A stretch of DNA of 39,083 nucleotides from positions 1 through 39,083 of the forward strand of contig NZ_QPIP01000013.1 of the NCBI RefSeq assembly GCF_003344345.1, read 5' to 3'. Under the pieces are notes generated by a model that was not told the origin of the DNA, made no database searches, and saw only the letters and a list, made by a program, of their open reading frames with translations. Position numbers and translations under genes: made by a program. Of the stretch, positions 16,053-26,000 are shown piece after piece; within the stretch, counting starts at the first letter, position 1; each line of letters starts with the position of its first letter. This DNA is from Wolbachia endosymbiont of Cylisticus convexus. Lineage in GTDB: Bacteria; Pseudomonadota; Alphaproteobacteria; Rickettsiales; Anaplasmataceae.

Positions 16053-16808
16053 ATGGGTTATTGTAAATTACTCGATGGAAGTAATGGCCATATAGCATAT
16101 CGAAAGCTACAAGGAAAGAAAGCTTCTATAGTTTTTTTTGGTGGGTTTGCATCCAATATGGATGGAACTAAAGCAACTGCTATTTACAAATTTTGCCAAG
16201 AAAGTGACGTAGCACTTATGCTCTTTGATTATCTTGGCCACGGTAATTCAAGCGGTGACTTCACTAATTATACAATAAGTGATTGGCAAAAAAATTGTGC
16301 TAAAGTGATAAGCGAATTAACTAGCAACAAACAAATAATTATAGGTTCAAGTATGGGAGGATGGCTGATGTTGCTCACTGCCCTTCAATTTTCAGAAAAA
16401 ATTGCAGCATTAATCGGCATATCGTCTGCTCCTGACTTCACTGAAGATTTAATATTTAAGCAATTGTCAGATAAACAAAAAGAAGAGCTGGTCTCTAAAG
16501 GTATAATAGATTTTACTTCAGGGCATTGTACATACAAAATAACTAAAAATTTGATCGAAGATGGCAGAAAGAACCTTCTTTTAAACAAAGAAACAATAGA
16601 TATAAATTGTCCTGTGCGCTTGCTGCATAGCATTAATGATAAAGATGTTCCTTATCAAGTTTCATTAAATTTAGCTGAAAAAATCAAATCAACAGACGTC
16701 GAAGTACACTTAATAAAATCAGCAAAACACAACATGTCTGATAATCATTCACTGAAAATTTTATTTAAGACCATCAGAGAATTTTTGCCAGAAGAAATAT
16801 ATAGTTGA
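16053..16808 (+). CDS. Alpha/beta hydrolase
   Basis: 251 residues from the ATG at 16053, preferred over a GTG at 16023 because AAGG stands just before it and the GTG would overlap the cytochrome gene. The fold's catalytic triad is visible: nucleophile elbow GSSMGGW (Ser), Asp in HSINDKDVP and His in SAKHNMS. The oxyanion segment is FFGGFASNMDG, and FDYLGHGNSSG is typical. It is close in pattern to the ABHD10-type thioesterase/esterase group; the substrate is unknown. It is apparently co-transcribed with the cytochrome c gene, with no obvious functional link. Confidence 0.85.
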   Translation: MGYCKLLDGSNGHIAYRKLQGKKASIVFFGGFASNMDGTKATAIYKFCQESDVALMLFDYLGHGNSSGDFTNYTISDWQKNCAKVISELTSNKQIIIGSSMGGWLMLLTALQFSEKIAALIGISSAPDFTEDLIFKQLSDKQKEELVSKGIIDFTSGHCTYKITKNLIEDGRKNLLLNKETIDINCPVRLLHSINDKDVPYQVSLNLAEKIKSTDVEVHLIKSAKHNMSDNHSLKILFKTIREFLPEEIYS

Positions 16809-16881
16809 AGCAATTTGGTATCTGTTCAGCAAAGTGGCAAAATAGGTAGATAAGATAAATCAAAAAATCAAGAAAAGGCGA

Positions 16882-16921
16882 GTTTACAACAATCCAAGTG
16901 GATTACACTCTCCTTGTAAAC
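16882..16921. terminator. Branched hairpin between convergent genes
   Basis: GTTTACAA (16882-16889) pairs with TTGTAAAC (16914-16921), and inside it AATCC pairs with GGATT around AAGT. It lies between the hydrolase stop and the uvrD stop. No T-run follows, so the terminator role is a guess from position. Confidence 0.45.
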
Positions 16922-16941
16922 AATGTTCGTACAGCTGTGCT

Positions 16942-18855
16942 TTAACAGTAGGCGTTACTCTTGATCACCTCAACATTTTCTCTTGGCAGTTCTTTAATAA
17001 ATCGAGAAGTGCGCATTGGTTGCCACTGGTTGTTAATTTCCCTCCTATCTGCACATGAAATGATTAACCTTTCCTTTGCCCTGGTTATGCCAACATATGC
17101 GAGTCTCCTTTCTTCTTCTAAAGCTTTACCACTTTTGTCATCAAAAGATCTTTGATGAGGAAATAATCCCTCTTCCCAACCAGGTAGAAACACGCACGGG
17201 AATTCAAGTCCTTTGGCTGCATGAAGAGTCATAACATATACGGTGTCATCGTTATTCATATTATCCACTTCCATCACCAGACTTATATGCTCCAAGAAAG
17301 TTGTGGCATTATCGAAATTTTTTAAAGATGAGATGAGCTCTTTGACATTTTCTATTCGTGCTAAACCTGTTATTCCTTCATCTTCAAGCATTTCAATATA
17401 CCCTGATTGATTTGCTATAGTTTTTACAAACTCGTAAAGCGGTTTAATGCTTACCATTTCTTCCCAAGCTTTAATTTTATTTAAAAAATCATTTAGTGAG
17501 AGTTTAATTCTTTCGGTTACTTGATCACTATTAACTAATATTTTTGCTGCCTCAAAAAAAGAAATTTTGTTATCCTGAGCAGTCGTGTATATTTTCTTTA
17601 GAGTTGTAGCTCCTATGCTTCTCTTTGGCCGATTTACGATCCTTTCAAAAGCTAAGTCATCATTATTGTTTGTAATAAGTCTTAAATATGCGATTATGTC
17701 CCTAACTTCCTGACGTTCGTAGAATTTTACGCCACTTATAATCTTATAGGGAATTGAATATTTTATAAAATACTCTTCGAGAACTCTAGTTTGAAAAGTG
17801 GCCCTGACCAGCACTGCAATGTCACTAAATCTGTATTTATTGAGCTTTAATATCTGTTCGCTTATGAATCTTGCTTCAGCTTTTCCGTCCCATAATTTTA
17901 TTAGATTTACCTTTTCCCCTTCAACGTTTATTGTCCACAATTTTTTTTCTAAACGAGTCTTATTGTGATTGATAACATATGACGCAGTTGCAAGTATATG
18001 GGATGTTGACCTGTAGTTACACTCCAGTTTAATGGTTTTTGCATTTTTAAAATCATCGGAAAACTTCAAAATATTTTCAACTTCTGCACCACGCCAACTG
18101 TATATCGATTGATCGTCATCTCCTACACAACAAATATTTGAGTGCTCTTTTGCAAGGTATTTTAGCCAAAGATATTGTATTGCATTTGTATCTTGATATT
18201 CATCTACCATGATATATTTAAACTTGTTTTGGTAGTAGGACAGAATCTCGTTCTTTTGATTAAAAAGTTGTATATTATATAACAATAAGTCACCAAAATC
18301 AACAGAGTTAAGGAATTTCAACCTTTCTTGATATTGGTGATAGACTTTGAGTGCAGTTACGTATAATGGCCTAAATGATTGAACATTTTCCACTTCAGAC
18401 GGCAATAAACACTTCTCTTTCCATTGCTGGATGATATTCATAATGGTCTTACATTTTTCTGATAAGCTATCAGAGCTTATTTCACTCATGATATTTTTTA
18501 TTACTTGTAATTGATCATCCACACCAATGATTGTGAAATTGGAATTTAAGCCTACAATTTCAGCATGATAACGTAAAATTTTTGCTGCAATTGCGTGAAA
18601 AGTGCCAAGCCATGGTATGTTTGTGCCCGTCAGCTCAAGTACCCTTGATGCCATCTCATTTGCCGCTTTATTTGTAAATGTCACTGCTAATATCTCATCA
18701 GAATAAGCGTGACCATTTCTAATTATGTGTGCTATTCTTGAAGTAATCGTTCTTGTTTTTCCCGTTCCAGCTCCTGCTAGTATCAAAACTGGCCCATTTA
18801 CGTTAGTTACAGCTAATTCTTGCTCTGGGTTTAGCAGTGAGAGATAATCGTTCAT
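16942..18855 (-). CDS. uvrD: UvrD/PcrA-type DNA helicase
   Basis: 637 residues, a little shorter than E. coli UvrD (720). Superfamily 1A 3'-5' helicase for excision repair and clearing of replication blocks. Motifs in order: Q-motif LNPEQELAV, Walker A LAGAGTGKTRT (about 26-36), Ia VTFTNKAANEM, II VDEYQDTN, III GDDDQSIYSWRGA, IV LECNYRST, V TLHAAKGLEFPCVFLPG and VI EERRLAYVGITRAKERL. The short C-terminus lacks the extended tail of some homologues. It stands alone between unrelated genes. Confidence 0.95.
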   Translation of the reverse strand: MNDYLSLLNPEQELAVTNVNGPVLILAGAGTGKTRTITSRIAHIIRNGHAYSDEILAVTFTNKAANEMASRVLELTGTNIPWLGTFHAIAAKILRYHAEIVGLNSNFTIIGVDDQLQVIKNIMSEISSDSLSEKCKTIMNIIQQWKEKCLLPSEVENVQSFRPLYVTALKVYHQYQERLKFLNSVDFGDLLLYNIQLFNQKNEILSYYQNKFKYIMVDEYQDTNAIQYLWLKYLAKEHSNICCVGDDDQSIYSWRGAEVENILKFSDDFKNAKTIKLECNYRSTSHILATASYVINHNKTRLEKKLWTINVEGEKVNLIKLWDGKAEARFISEQILKLNKYRFSDIAVLVRATFQTRVLEEYFIKYSIPYKIISGVKFYERQEVRDIIAYLRLITNNNDDLAFERIVNRPKRSIGATTLKKIYTTAQDNKISFFEAAKILVNSDQVTERIKLSLNDFLNKIKAWEEMVSIKPLYEFVKTIANQSGYIEMLEDEGITGLARIENVKELISSLKNFDNATTFLEHISLVMEVDNMNNDDTVYVMTLHAAKGLEFPCVFLPGWEEGLFPHQRSFDDKSGKALEEERRLAYVGITRAKERLIISCADRREINNQWQPMRTSRFIKELPRENVEVIKSNAYC

Positions 18856-18985
18856 TGAAGCCCTATAGATTATAACTTCGTAAAGTTAAACCTATGATCT
18901 AAATATTGTAAAGGTCTTATTGAACATAACAGTTAACTCACTCAAGTACTAAACATTTAAGCGTAGAATTTTGTATCTATCTTAC

Positions 18986-19414
18986 CTAAGTAGTTGGTAT
19001 ATGCTGAGTAATAACAACTTGATTTGAGTCATTGGCACCAGGACTTCTGCTTATTGGATTGATGGGTGGAGTTTTGAATGGTCTATACGTGCAATTTAGT
19101 TCCTCCACTTCTCTTTTTCCAATTATCTCTTTGACTTTAACAGGAGATTCTTCTTGCGGGATATAGTGGTTATGCGTTGCAGGTCGTTCAGTGAGATTTT
19201 CATATACTTCTTTCAACCAAGTTCCGATATCATACATAAATCCATACGCTTTTTCTTTAAATTCTCTCAATGATCTACTGAAACTTGCTAGTGTGTTATT
19301 AAAGTAAATTGTCATATGATCTCTTGTGGTGTATTGATAACTTTCTCCATCTAGTCTGCTACTTTGTGCATTAGAACTATTGTTGCTTTTGAAATAACCA
19401 AATATGTTGTACAT
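18986..19414 (-). CDS. Uncharacterised protein, 142 aa
   Basis: Not recognised. 142 residues, with a Ser/Asn-rich N-terminus, an amphipathic middle (LREFKEKAYGFMYDIGTWLKE) and a Pro-rich C-terminal third (FKTPPINPISRSPG). No signal peptide or clear membrane helix. No strong ribosome binding site is visible before the ATG. It is divergent from the next gene with about 200 bases between them. Low complexity and lack of a family suggest a lineage-specific protein. Confidence 0.5.
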   Translation of the reverse strand: MYNIFGYFKSNNSSNAQSSRLDGESYQYTTRDHMTIYFNNTLASFSRSLREFKEKAYGFMYDIGTWLKEVYENLTERPATHNHYIPQEESPVKVKEIIGKREVEELNCTYRPFKTPPINPISRSPGANDSNQVVITQHIPTT

Positions 19415-19610
19415 TTTGAACTACCGCTGACTATTAATATACATATATTATGTATTAATAAATTAAAGTTGTCAAGAATTTTACTACTTGCACTCTGTAA
19501 AGTTTTTGTTGTGTACTTAGAACTTTAAGAAAAATGGACGCCTAAATTTGACAATTGTGAAAATATTAGTTAAAATTATTGTATGTTAAGTATAGTAAAT
19601 AGGGGAAAAT

Positions 19611-20354
19611 ATGCCTACTAACTCTGATGACCAAGGAAAAATATCGCTTGAAGAATTGGAAAGTGCTGTTGTGGACATGTTGCTGTGTGGAGACGGACAC
19701 AAATTAAAAAGATATGAATCAGGACAAGGTGTTGCAGAGTTATCTAAAAAAAATACCGATATCATAGATAAGTATATTGAATGTGTAGGGAAACCTTCTG
19801 AGCAATTTATTAAAACAATTGATGAAACACAAACCCGCTATTTGCTAATACTTGATGACCTTACCCATGATACTATTGAAAAATATGTCAATGAAGGTAA
19901 GATAGACATATTAAGAGGGTATATAAAATTTATTGGGAGCTATGTAGAATATATTTCGAAGATTTTGGAGAAATGTAGTAGTTCAGATGGTACGGAGATT
20001 GGTAGACGTTTACTTGCAAGAAAACTTGAACGGATAGAAGAAGCTTCAAAACCACAAACAGAAGTGAAGATCAAGACAAGTATCTATAAAACTTATTGTG
20101 CTTTAGGTAGTGGTGCGGTGATAGGAGCAGCTATAGCATACCTCGCAGGAGCTGCTGCTTTAACTCCTGTTGTTGCTGTTGCAGTATTTATTGCAGCCAC
20201 TGTTGTTGGTGCGCTGGTGGGTTATGGTATTGGAAAGTTTTGCGGGAAAGTAAGTGAAGAGAAGCAAAATGATCCTGATATGAGTATGTGTACTGCAATT
20301 AAGAATGTACTTACTCCCGAATGTTTAAAATCACAATCGCAAGTTCATCCATAA
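19611..20354 (+). CDS. Uncharacterised protein with glycine-rich membrane hairpin, 247 aa
   Basis: Not recognised. Residues 1-155 are charged and helical. Residues about 164-212 form two hydrophobic segments rich in Gly and Ala (GAVIGAAIAYLAGAAAL and AVFIAATVVGALVGYGIGKF) with GxxxG-like spacing, followed by a short polar tail with Cys and ending QSQVHP. The shape, a soluble domain plus a glycine-rich hairpin, is like membrane-inserting proteins of intracellular bacteria; a role in host membranes is only a suggestion. AGGGG lies five bases before the ATG. Confidence 0.6.
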   Translation: MPTNSDDQGKISLEELESAVVDMLLCGDGHKLKRYESGQGVAELSKKNTDIIDKYIECVGKPSEQFIKTIDETQTRYLLILDDLTHDTIEKYVNEGKIDILRGYIKFIGSYVEYISKILEKCSSSDGTEIGRRLLARKLERIEEASKPQTEVKIKTSIYKTYCALGSGAVIGAAIAYLAGAAALTPVVAVAVFIAATVVGALVGYGIGKFCGKVSEEKQNDPDMSMCTAIKNVLTPECLKSQSQVHP

Positions 20355-20378
20355 GGTAGGCATTTAATATTGACTTTA

Positions 20379-20413
20379 CAACAATAGTCACTTTAAATTA
20401 GTAACTATTGTTG
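20379..20413 (+). promoter_or_regulatory. Perfect 10-bp hairpin just upstream of nuoJ
   Basis: CAACAATAGT (20379-20388) pairs with ACTATTGTTG (20404-20413), ending 14 bases before the nuoJ ATG. It may end transcripts of the upstream gene or sit in the nuoJ leader. No T-run follows. Confidence 0.45.
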
Positions 20414-20427
20414 CAGTTAAAGTATCA

Positions 20428-21015
20428 ATGTCTTTTTTCTTTTATTTTTTTGCAATTCTTAGCATTTTATCTGCTGTTTGTGTAATTAGTGTAAGAAATC
20501 CTGTGCATGCAGTATTATTTTTAATTTTCACCTTCGTTAATTCTGCAGTTCTTTTTATTCTCCTTGGAGCTGAATTCATCGCTATGATGGTATTGATAGT
20601 ATACATCGGTGCGGTTGCAGTGTTGTTTCTCTTTGTAGTTATGATGCTCGATATTGACTACATAAGGTTGCGCCAGGGTTTTGCGAAGCATTTCACTCTT
20701 GGTGCTATATTATGTGTTGTGTTTTTTCTGATTATCAGTTTTGTAATCCGCAGCTCAACGCTGAATATAAGTAATGTTATAAACTATAATGCCAATAACG
20801 TGAAAGCTATTGGTAATTTGCTCTACACTGACTACATGTACGCTTTTCATCTTTCTGGTATTCTGCTGCTTGTTGCAATTGTTGGTGCAATTGCTCTTAC
20901 TTTGCAGGACAAGAAAAAAGGAGTTAAAAAACAGAATGTATTAAAGCAATTGACACAATCTTCATCTGTAAAATTGGTTAAGGCTAAATTTGGAAAAGGA
21001 GTAGAATGGAAATAG
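20428..21015 (+). CDS. nuoJ: NADH-quinone oxidoreductase subunit J
   Basis: 195 residues, a membrane subunit of respiratory complex I. Five hydrophobic helices are visible, with the family signature [28 protein letters not shown] (cited in part: [19 protein letters not shown]). The basic tail extends into nuoK, whose ATG overlaps its last 10 bases. First gene of the nuoJKLMN array. Confidence 0.95.
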   Translation: MSFFFYFFAILSILSAVCVISVRNPVHAVLFLIFTFVNSAVLFILLGAEFIAMMVLIVYIGAVAVLFLFVVMMLDIDYIRLRQGFAKHFTLGAILCVVFFLIISFVIRSSTLNISNVINYNANNVKAIGNLLYTDYMYAFHLSGILLLVAIVGAIALTLQDKKKGVKKQNVLKQLTQSSSVKLVKAKFGKGVEWK

Positions 21016-21314
21016 GATTAAATCATTTTCTGATAGTTGCTGCTGTTTTGTTCACTATTGGGGTGTGCGGTATTTTCATTAACCGTAAGAGCATAATCAA
21101 TATATTATTATCAATAGAAATATTATTGCTGGCGATTAACATCAATTTAGTTGCTTTTTCTGCCTTTATGAATGATATAGTTGGGCAAATTTTTGTGATG
21201 TTTGTGTTGACTGTTGCAGCAGCAGAGTCAGGAGTTGGGCTTGCAATATTGGTTGTATATTATAGAAGCCGTGGCAATATAGACGTTGAACAAGTAAATT
21301 TAATGAAAGAATAA
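21006..21314 (+). CDS. nuoK: NADH-quinone oxidoreductase subunit K
   Basis: 102 residues, normal length. Three membrane helices form part of the proton-translocating arm. The conserved Glu residues are in [11 protein letters not shown] and [12 protein letters not shown]. The start overlaps nuoJ, and nuoL starts four bases after its stop. Confidence 0.96.
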   Translation: MEIGLNHFLIVAAVLFTIGVCGIFINRKSIINILLSIEILLLAININLVAFSAFMNDIVGQIFVMFVLTVAAAESGVGLAILVVYYRSRGNIDVEQVNLMKE

Positions 21315-21318
21315 AAGT

Positions 21319-23176
21319 ATGATGGATATACTGAAATTAATAGTATTTTTGCCACTTTTTGGTTCACTATTTGCAGCACTTTTTAGAAAGGATGCTTTTG
21401 GTCAGTTAATTACAACGGCAGGGATTGGAATATCTGCAGTTTTATCTTGGTATGTTTTTCTCACCTTCTCTGAAAACTATCATTTAGTTTTATTTCCTCT
21501 ATTTTCATTAAGTGTATTAAAAGTAAATTGGGCAATTAGTGTGGATGCTCTCTCATCCTTAATGCTTATTGTTATTACCACCGTTTCACTGGTAGTACAT
21601 CTCTATTCTATCGGTTATATGGAGCATGATAAAGGGAAGTCGAGGTTTTTTTCTTACCTATCGCTATTTACGTTTTGCATGATTGTGCTGGTTGTAAGCG
21701 ATAATTTCGTGCAGCTTTTTTTTGGCTGGGAAGGGGTTGGCCTATGTTCTTATTTACTCATAGGATTTTGGTTTCAAAAATATTCTGCAAATAATGCAGC
21801 AATTAAAGCATTTGTTGTGAATAGGGTAGGAGACTTTGCACTATTGATTGGAATCTTTCTTATTTATTATACATTTCACTCTTTGAAATTTACTGAAGTT
21901 CTTGACACAGCTGATCTTCTTGGCACGCAGAACATTAGGGCATTCTGCTGTGAATTCAAAGTAATTCATATAATATGCATATTACTTTTTATTGGCTGTA
22001 TGGGTAAATCTGCACAGCTTGGTTTACATGTTTGGTTGCCAGATGCAATGGAAGGGCCAACCCCTGTTTCTGCACTCATTCACGCAGCAACGATGGTAAC
22101 AGCAGGTATATTTTTAATAGCAAAATGTTCTCCATTGTTTGAGTTATCAAATGTGGCACGAGAATTAATAGTTATTGTTGGTGCACTTACTGCTTTTTTT
22201 GCAGCCACCGTTGCGATTACTCAGAACGATATAAAGAAAATAATTGCTTATTCAACCTGCAGTCAACTTGGTTATATGTTCATGGCATGTGGGCTTTCTG
22301 CTTACAATGTTGCTATTTTTCATTTAATGACACACGCTTTTTTTTAAAGCTCTACTATTTCTTGGTGCTGGCAATGTGATTCATGCAATGCATCATGAGC
22401 AAAACATTCAGAAAATGGGAAATTGCTGGAAGAAAATCCCTTGCACTTACGCTCTCATGTGGATTGGGTCTCTTGCGCTTTCTGGAATATTTCCATTTGC
22501 AGGTTTTTATTCAAAAGACTTGATAATTGAACATGCTTATAGCACGGATAGCTTTGCTTTTGTAATAAGCTTAGTTGTTGCATTCTTCACAGCGTTTTAC
22601 TCTTGGAGGTTATTGCTTCTTGTGTTCCATAGCCAAAAACAAAGTAAAATTAATATACATGAGGCACCAAAGATTATGCTTATACCATTACTGATACTTG
22701 CTTTTGGTTCGGTATTTTCTGGAGTGTGGGGAGCAAATATTTTGAACATAACTAGTAATGCGTTTTGGAAATCAAGTTTAGTAGTTATTGATGAGCATGG
22801 AGTTCATAATTTCTTTATAAAATTACTACCAACCTTGGCAAGCCTAAGTGGAATAGCACTTGCGTACCTAATTTACCAATATCAAGTAATTAGGCAAATT
22901 AAGAGTAAATTTTTACTTAAGTTTTTGCAGAATAAATGGTACTTTGATGAGGTGTATGAGTTTGTTATAATTGCACCGATAAGGTTTATATCTAGGCTTC
23001 TATGGAAGTTTGATGTTAAGGCTATTGATTCATTTGGACCAAATGGTGTTGTAAGGTTGGTTAATGAATGTTCAAAAAGTTCTATAAAGTTACAAACTGG
23101 TTATATATTTGATTATGCATTTATTATGTTTGTTACTTTAATAATCGGTGCTTTATATATTATTGGATTTAAATAG
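21319..23176 (+). pseudogene. nuoL: NADH-quinone oxidoreductase subunit L, broken by +1 frameshift at a T8 run
   Basis: NuoL is the largest antiporter-like proton-pumping subunit of complex I. The first frame gives 342 residues with conserved FFGWEGVGLCSYLLIGFW, GKSAQLGLHVWLPDAMEGPT and AFFAATVAITQNDIKKIIAY. It stops at a TAA right after HLMTHAFF, just before the conserved Lys of HAFFKALLFL. The rest (KALLFLGAGNVIHAMHHEQ...) continues in the next frame to 23176. The break is a run of eight T at 22338-22345; seven would give one protein of about 618 residues, the normal size. Flanking genes are intact and closely spaced. The lesion has the same form as that in gltA: error, real mutation or slippage-rescued. 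Confidence 0.88.
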
Positions 23177-23179
23177 AAG

Positions 23180-24622
23180 GTGTTGTTACTTAGTATATTC
23201 TTGCTTCCACTGATAGGAGCGTTGATTTTATCCTCGATCAGGATTAATCATCAATCTATACACCTAAGATTCCTTGCCCTATTTTTGGCTGTACTTCCAT
23301 TTTTGCTTAGCATTGTAGCTTGTATAGAATTTGATTATAACGATGCGGACTTTCAGTTTGTCAGCTATCCAATCAAGAATGTAGGAATAGGGGTGGATGG
23401 TATATCGTTGCTTTTCCTTCTGCTTACGACCTTCTTGTTTGTTATTTGTATGCTCTATAATTGCAAAATGAGTTATACGACCCTAAAAGCCTATATGGCA
23501 TTATTTCTACTGCTTGAGAGTTTTGTAGTCGGTTTTTTCGTTTCACTGAATGCTATAAGCTTTTATGTGTTTTTTGAAGCTGTTTTAATACCAATGTTCT
23601 TTATTATTGGCATCTGGGGAGGGAAGCAAAGGGTATATGCGACGTTTAAGTTATTTCTTTATACATTAACTGGCTCATTATTATTTCTACTTGGGTTGGT
23701 ATACATCTATAGTGTTTTTGGAACGTTTAATATACAAGAATTAGCTACATTAGTGTCAAGCCTTGATCTTGAAGTGCAGTCATTGCTGTGGATTACATTT
23801 TTTATTTCCTTTGCAATAAAAGTTCCAATGTTTCCATTTCACACTTGGCTTCCTGATGCGCATGTGCAATCACCAACTTCTGGATCTGTGATTTTAGCTG
23901 GCTTGCTTATTAAAATGGGGGGATATGGATTTCTAAGGTTTTCTATTCCAATGCTTCCTCAGGCAAGTTTGTATTTTTCAAATTTCGTTGTTATGCTGAG
24001 CATTATTGCGGTGATATATGCTTCTCTAGTTGCGTTTGCTCAAGATGATATAAAGAAGTTAATAGCTTATTCTTCAATAGCACATATGGGGATCGTTACT
24101 GCTGGCCTCTTTTCATTTTGTGAGGAAGGAGTACTCGGCGCTATATTTCAAATGATTAGTCATGGCCTTATTTCTGCTGCTTTATTTTTATGTGTTGGAA
24201 TGCTATATACTCGAACTGGAACTTTGGAGATTGCAAAGTATTTTGGCATAGTAAACACAATGCCAAAATTTGGTTTTATGTTCATTTTATTTTCAATGGC
24301 TTCAATAGGGCTACCTGGAACATCTGGGTTCGCAGGTGAGTTTTTGGCTATGGTTGGGATATTTAAGAGCATAGGGTTTTTTACAGGATTTATCGCACTT
24401 GGCACTATTTTAAGCGCAGTTTATATGCTGAATTTATGTAAGCAAATAATATGGGGGGTTAGCTATTCTAAATTATTAAATAACCGCTTGGATAGCATAG
24501 AATTTTCTGTCTTAATTCTGCTTGCAGTGTTTGTTATTTTGCTTGGATTCTACCCAACCCTTGCACTGAATTATTTGAAGCCATGTATGGCAAACTTGTT
24601 AGTCAAATATAATGCGCTATGA
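23180..24622 (+). CDS. nuoM: NADH-quinone oxidoreductase subunit M
   Basis: 480 residues, an antiporter-like subunit of complex I with about 14 membrane helices. Diagnostic stretches: FFEAVLIPMFFIIGIWGG, KVPMFPFHTWLPDAHVQSPT and AQDDIKKLIAYSSIAHMG. The start is GTG at 23180, three bases after the nuoL stop. Its end overlaps the nuoN start as ATGA. Confidence 0.95.
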   Translation: MLLLSIFLLPLIGALILSSIRINHQSIHLRFLALFLAVLPFLLSIVACIEFDYNDADFQFVSYPIKNVGIGVDGISLLFLLLTTFLFVICMLYNCKMSYTTLKAYMALFLLLESFVVGFFVSLNAISFYVFFEAVLIPMFFIIGIWGGKQRVYATFKLFLYTLTGSLLFLLGLVYIYSVFGTFNIQELATLVSSLDLEVQSLLWITFFISFAIKVPMFPFHTWLPDAHVQSPTSGSVILAGLLIKMGGYGFLRFSIPMLPQASLYFSNFVVMLSIIAVIYASLVAFAQDDIKKLIAYSSIAHMGIVTAGLFSFCEEGVLGAIFQMISHGLISAALFLCVGMLYTRTGTLEIAKYFGIVNTMPKFGFMFILFSMASIGLPGTSGFAGEFLAMVGIFKSIGFFTGFIALGTILSAVYMLNLCKQIIWGVSYSKLLNNRLDSIEFSVLILLAVFVILLGFYPTLALNYLKPCMANLLVKYNAL

Positions 24623-25983
24623 ATTATATACAGATATTGCCGGAAACGTTCTCTATTATCTCCTCGTTAGTGTTGCTGCTGCTTGGGATTATATTTAACC
24701 GCAGAACTATCAACTTATTAGCACTTGGCTGCACAGTGGTAACTTTGATTATTTTAATTATTTCGGCAGAAAACAATGAAATTTTTCTCTTTAATTCGTT
24801 GTTAAAACTCAATTTATACATCAGGTCAGCCCAAGGGTTAATTCTCAGCACAGGAATTTTAATACTTTTGATGCTGAATTTATCAAAATATGACTATAAA
24901 TATGAATTTTCAATACTGATTCTTTTTGCGCTATTTGGCATGATAACTTTGGTTTCAGCAAATAGTCTGATTTCTTTTTATTTAGCTTTTGAGTTGATGA
25001 GTATATCTTTGTATGTTCTTGCGAGCTTTAATAAAGATTCAGCTTATTCATGTGAAGCAGGAGTGAAATATTTTACACTTAGTGCACTATCTTCCTGCAT
25101 TATGCTATATGGAATGTCGCTGCTTTATGGATATACAGGACAAGTCAATTTCTCTGAGCTCTGTTCATTCTTGCAAAACCATCAGATAACTTATGGAATA
25201 GTTTTTGGGTTAGTTTTTATCCTTATTGGTTTGTGTTTCAAGCTTGCTATTGCTCCTTTTCATATGTGGGCTCCAGATGTCTATCAAGGTGCACCTACCA
25301 TAGTAACTGCGTTTTTTTCTACGGCCCCAAAAGCTGCACTTGTAACATTTTTAATTCGATTGATGAATGAAGAGTTAGTAAATGTAAAAAGTTATGTTCA
25401 GCCTATTTTCTTATACGTTTCAGCATTGTCTGTGCTTATCTCAGCTTTTGGGGCCTTGCGTCAGCAAAACTTAAAAAGGCTGCTTGCTTACAGTTCAATT
25501 GGTCACATTGGTTTTATATTTGCTTCACTTTCTATTTTTACACAAGCAGGAACAGATAGTGCCTTAATGTATCTGGTGATATATATCATCACAAGCATAG
25601 GGCTATTCTCATATCTCGTACAAATTGACGATGACGATTGTGATATTGCAAATTTATCTGGTATAGGGAAGAAACACCCAATTGTAGCATTTCATCTTTC
25701 TGTACTGTTACTCTCGATGTCGGGAATACCTCCACTTGCAGGTTTTATCGCTAAATTTTTTATATTCAAAAGTTTAATAAATTCTGGCTTTATCAGCCTG
25801 TCCTTGATTCTTGTGGTGGCGAGTGTTATATCGTGTTACTATTATCTAAATATCATAAAAACTATGTATTTTGATAAAGCTAGTGGTAATAAGGTTGCTT
25901 ATTCTAAGGGTCTATTCATTATCACTTCGGTGGCTTCACTGATCAATCTCGTTCTTTTCTTGTACGTTTTACTCACTCATTGA
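24619..25983 (+). CDS. nuoN: NADH-quinone oxidoreductase subunit N
   Basis: 454 residues, the third antiporter-like membrane subunit. Recognised by FELMSISLYVLASF, LCFKLAIAPFHMWAPDVYQG and RQQNLKRLLAYSSIGHIGF. ATG overlaps the nuoM stop (ATGA), so coupled. birA follows 17 bases later. Confidence 0.95.
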   Translation: MNYIQILPETFSIISSLVLLLLGIIFNRRTINLLALGCTVVTLIILIISAENNEIFLFNSLLKLNLYIRSAQGLILSTGILILLMLNLSKYDYKYEFSILILFALFGMITLVSANSLISFYLAFELMSISLYVLASFNKDSAYSCEAGVKYFTLSALSSCIMLYGMSLLYGYTGQVNFSELCSFLQNHQITYGIVFGLVFILIGLCFKLAIAPFHMWAPDVYQGAPTIVTAFFSTAPKAALVTFLIRLMNEELVNVKSYVQPIFLYVSALSVLISAFGALRQQNLKRLLAYSSIGHIGFIFASLSIFTQAGTDSALMYLVIYIITSIGLFSYLVQIDDDDCDIANLSGIGKKHPIVAFHLSVLLLSMSGIPPLAGFIAKFFIFKSLINSGFISLSLILVVASVISCYYYLNIIKTMYFDKASGNKVAYSKGLFIITSVASLINLVLFLYVLLTH

Positions 25984-26000
25984 ACTAAAGGGCTGACAAG

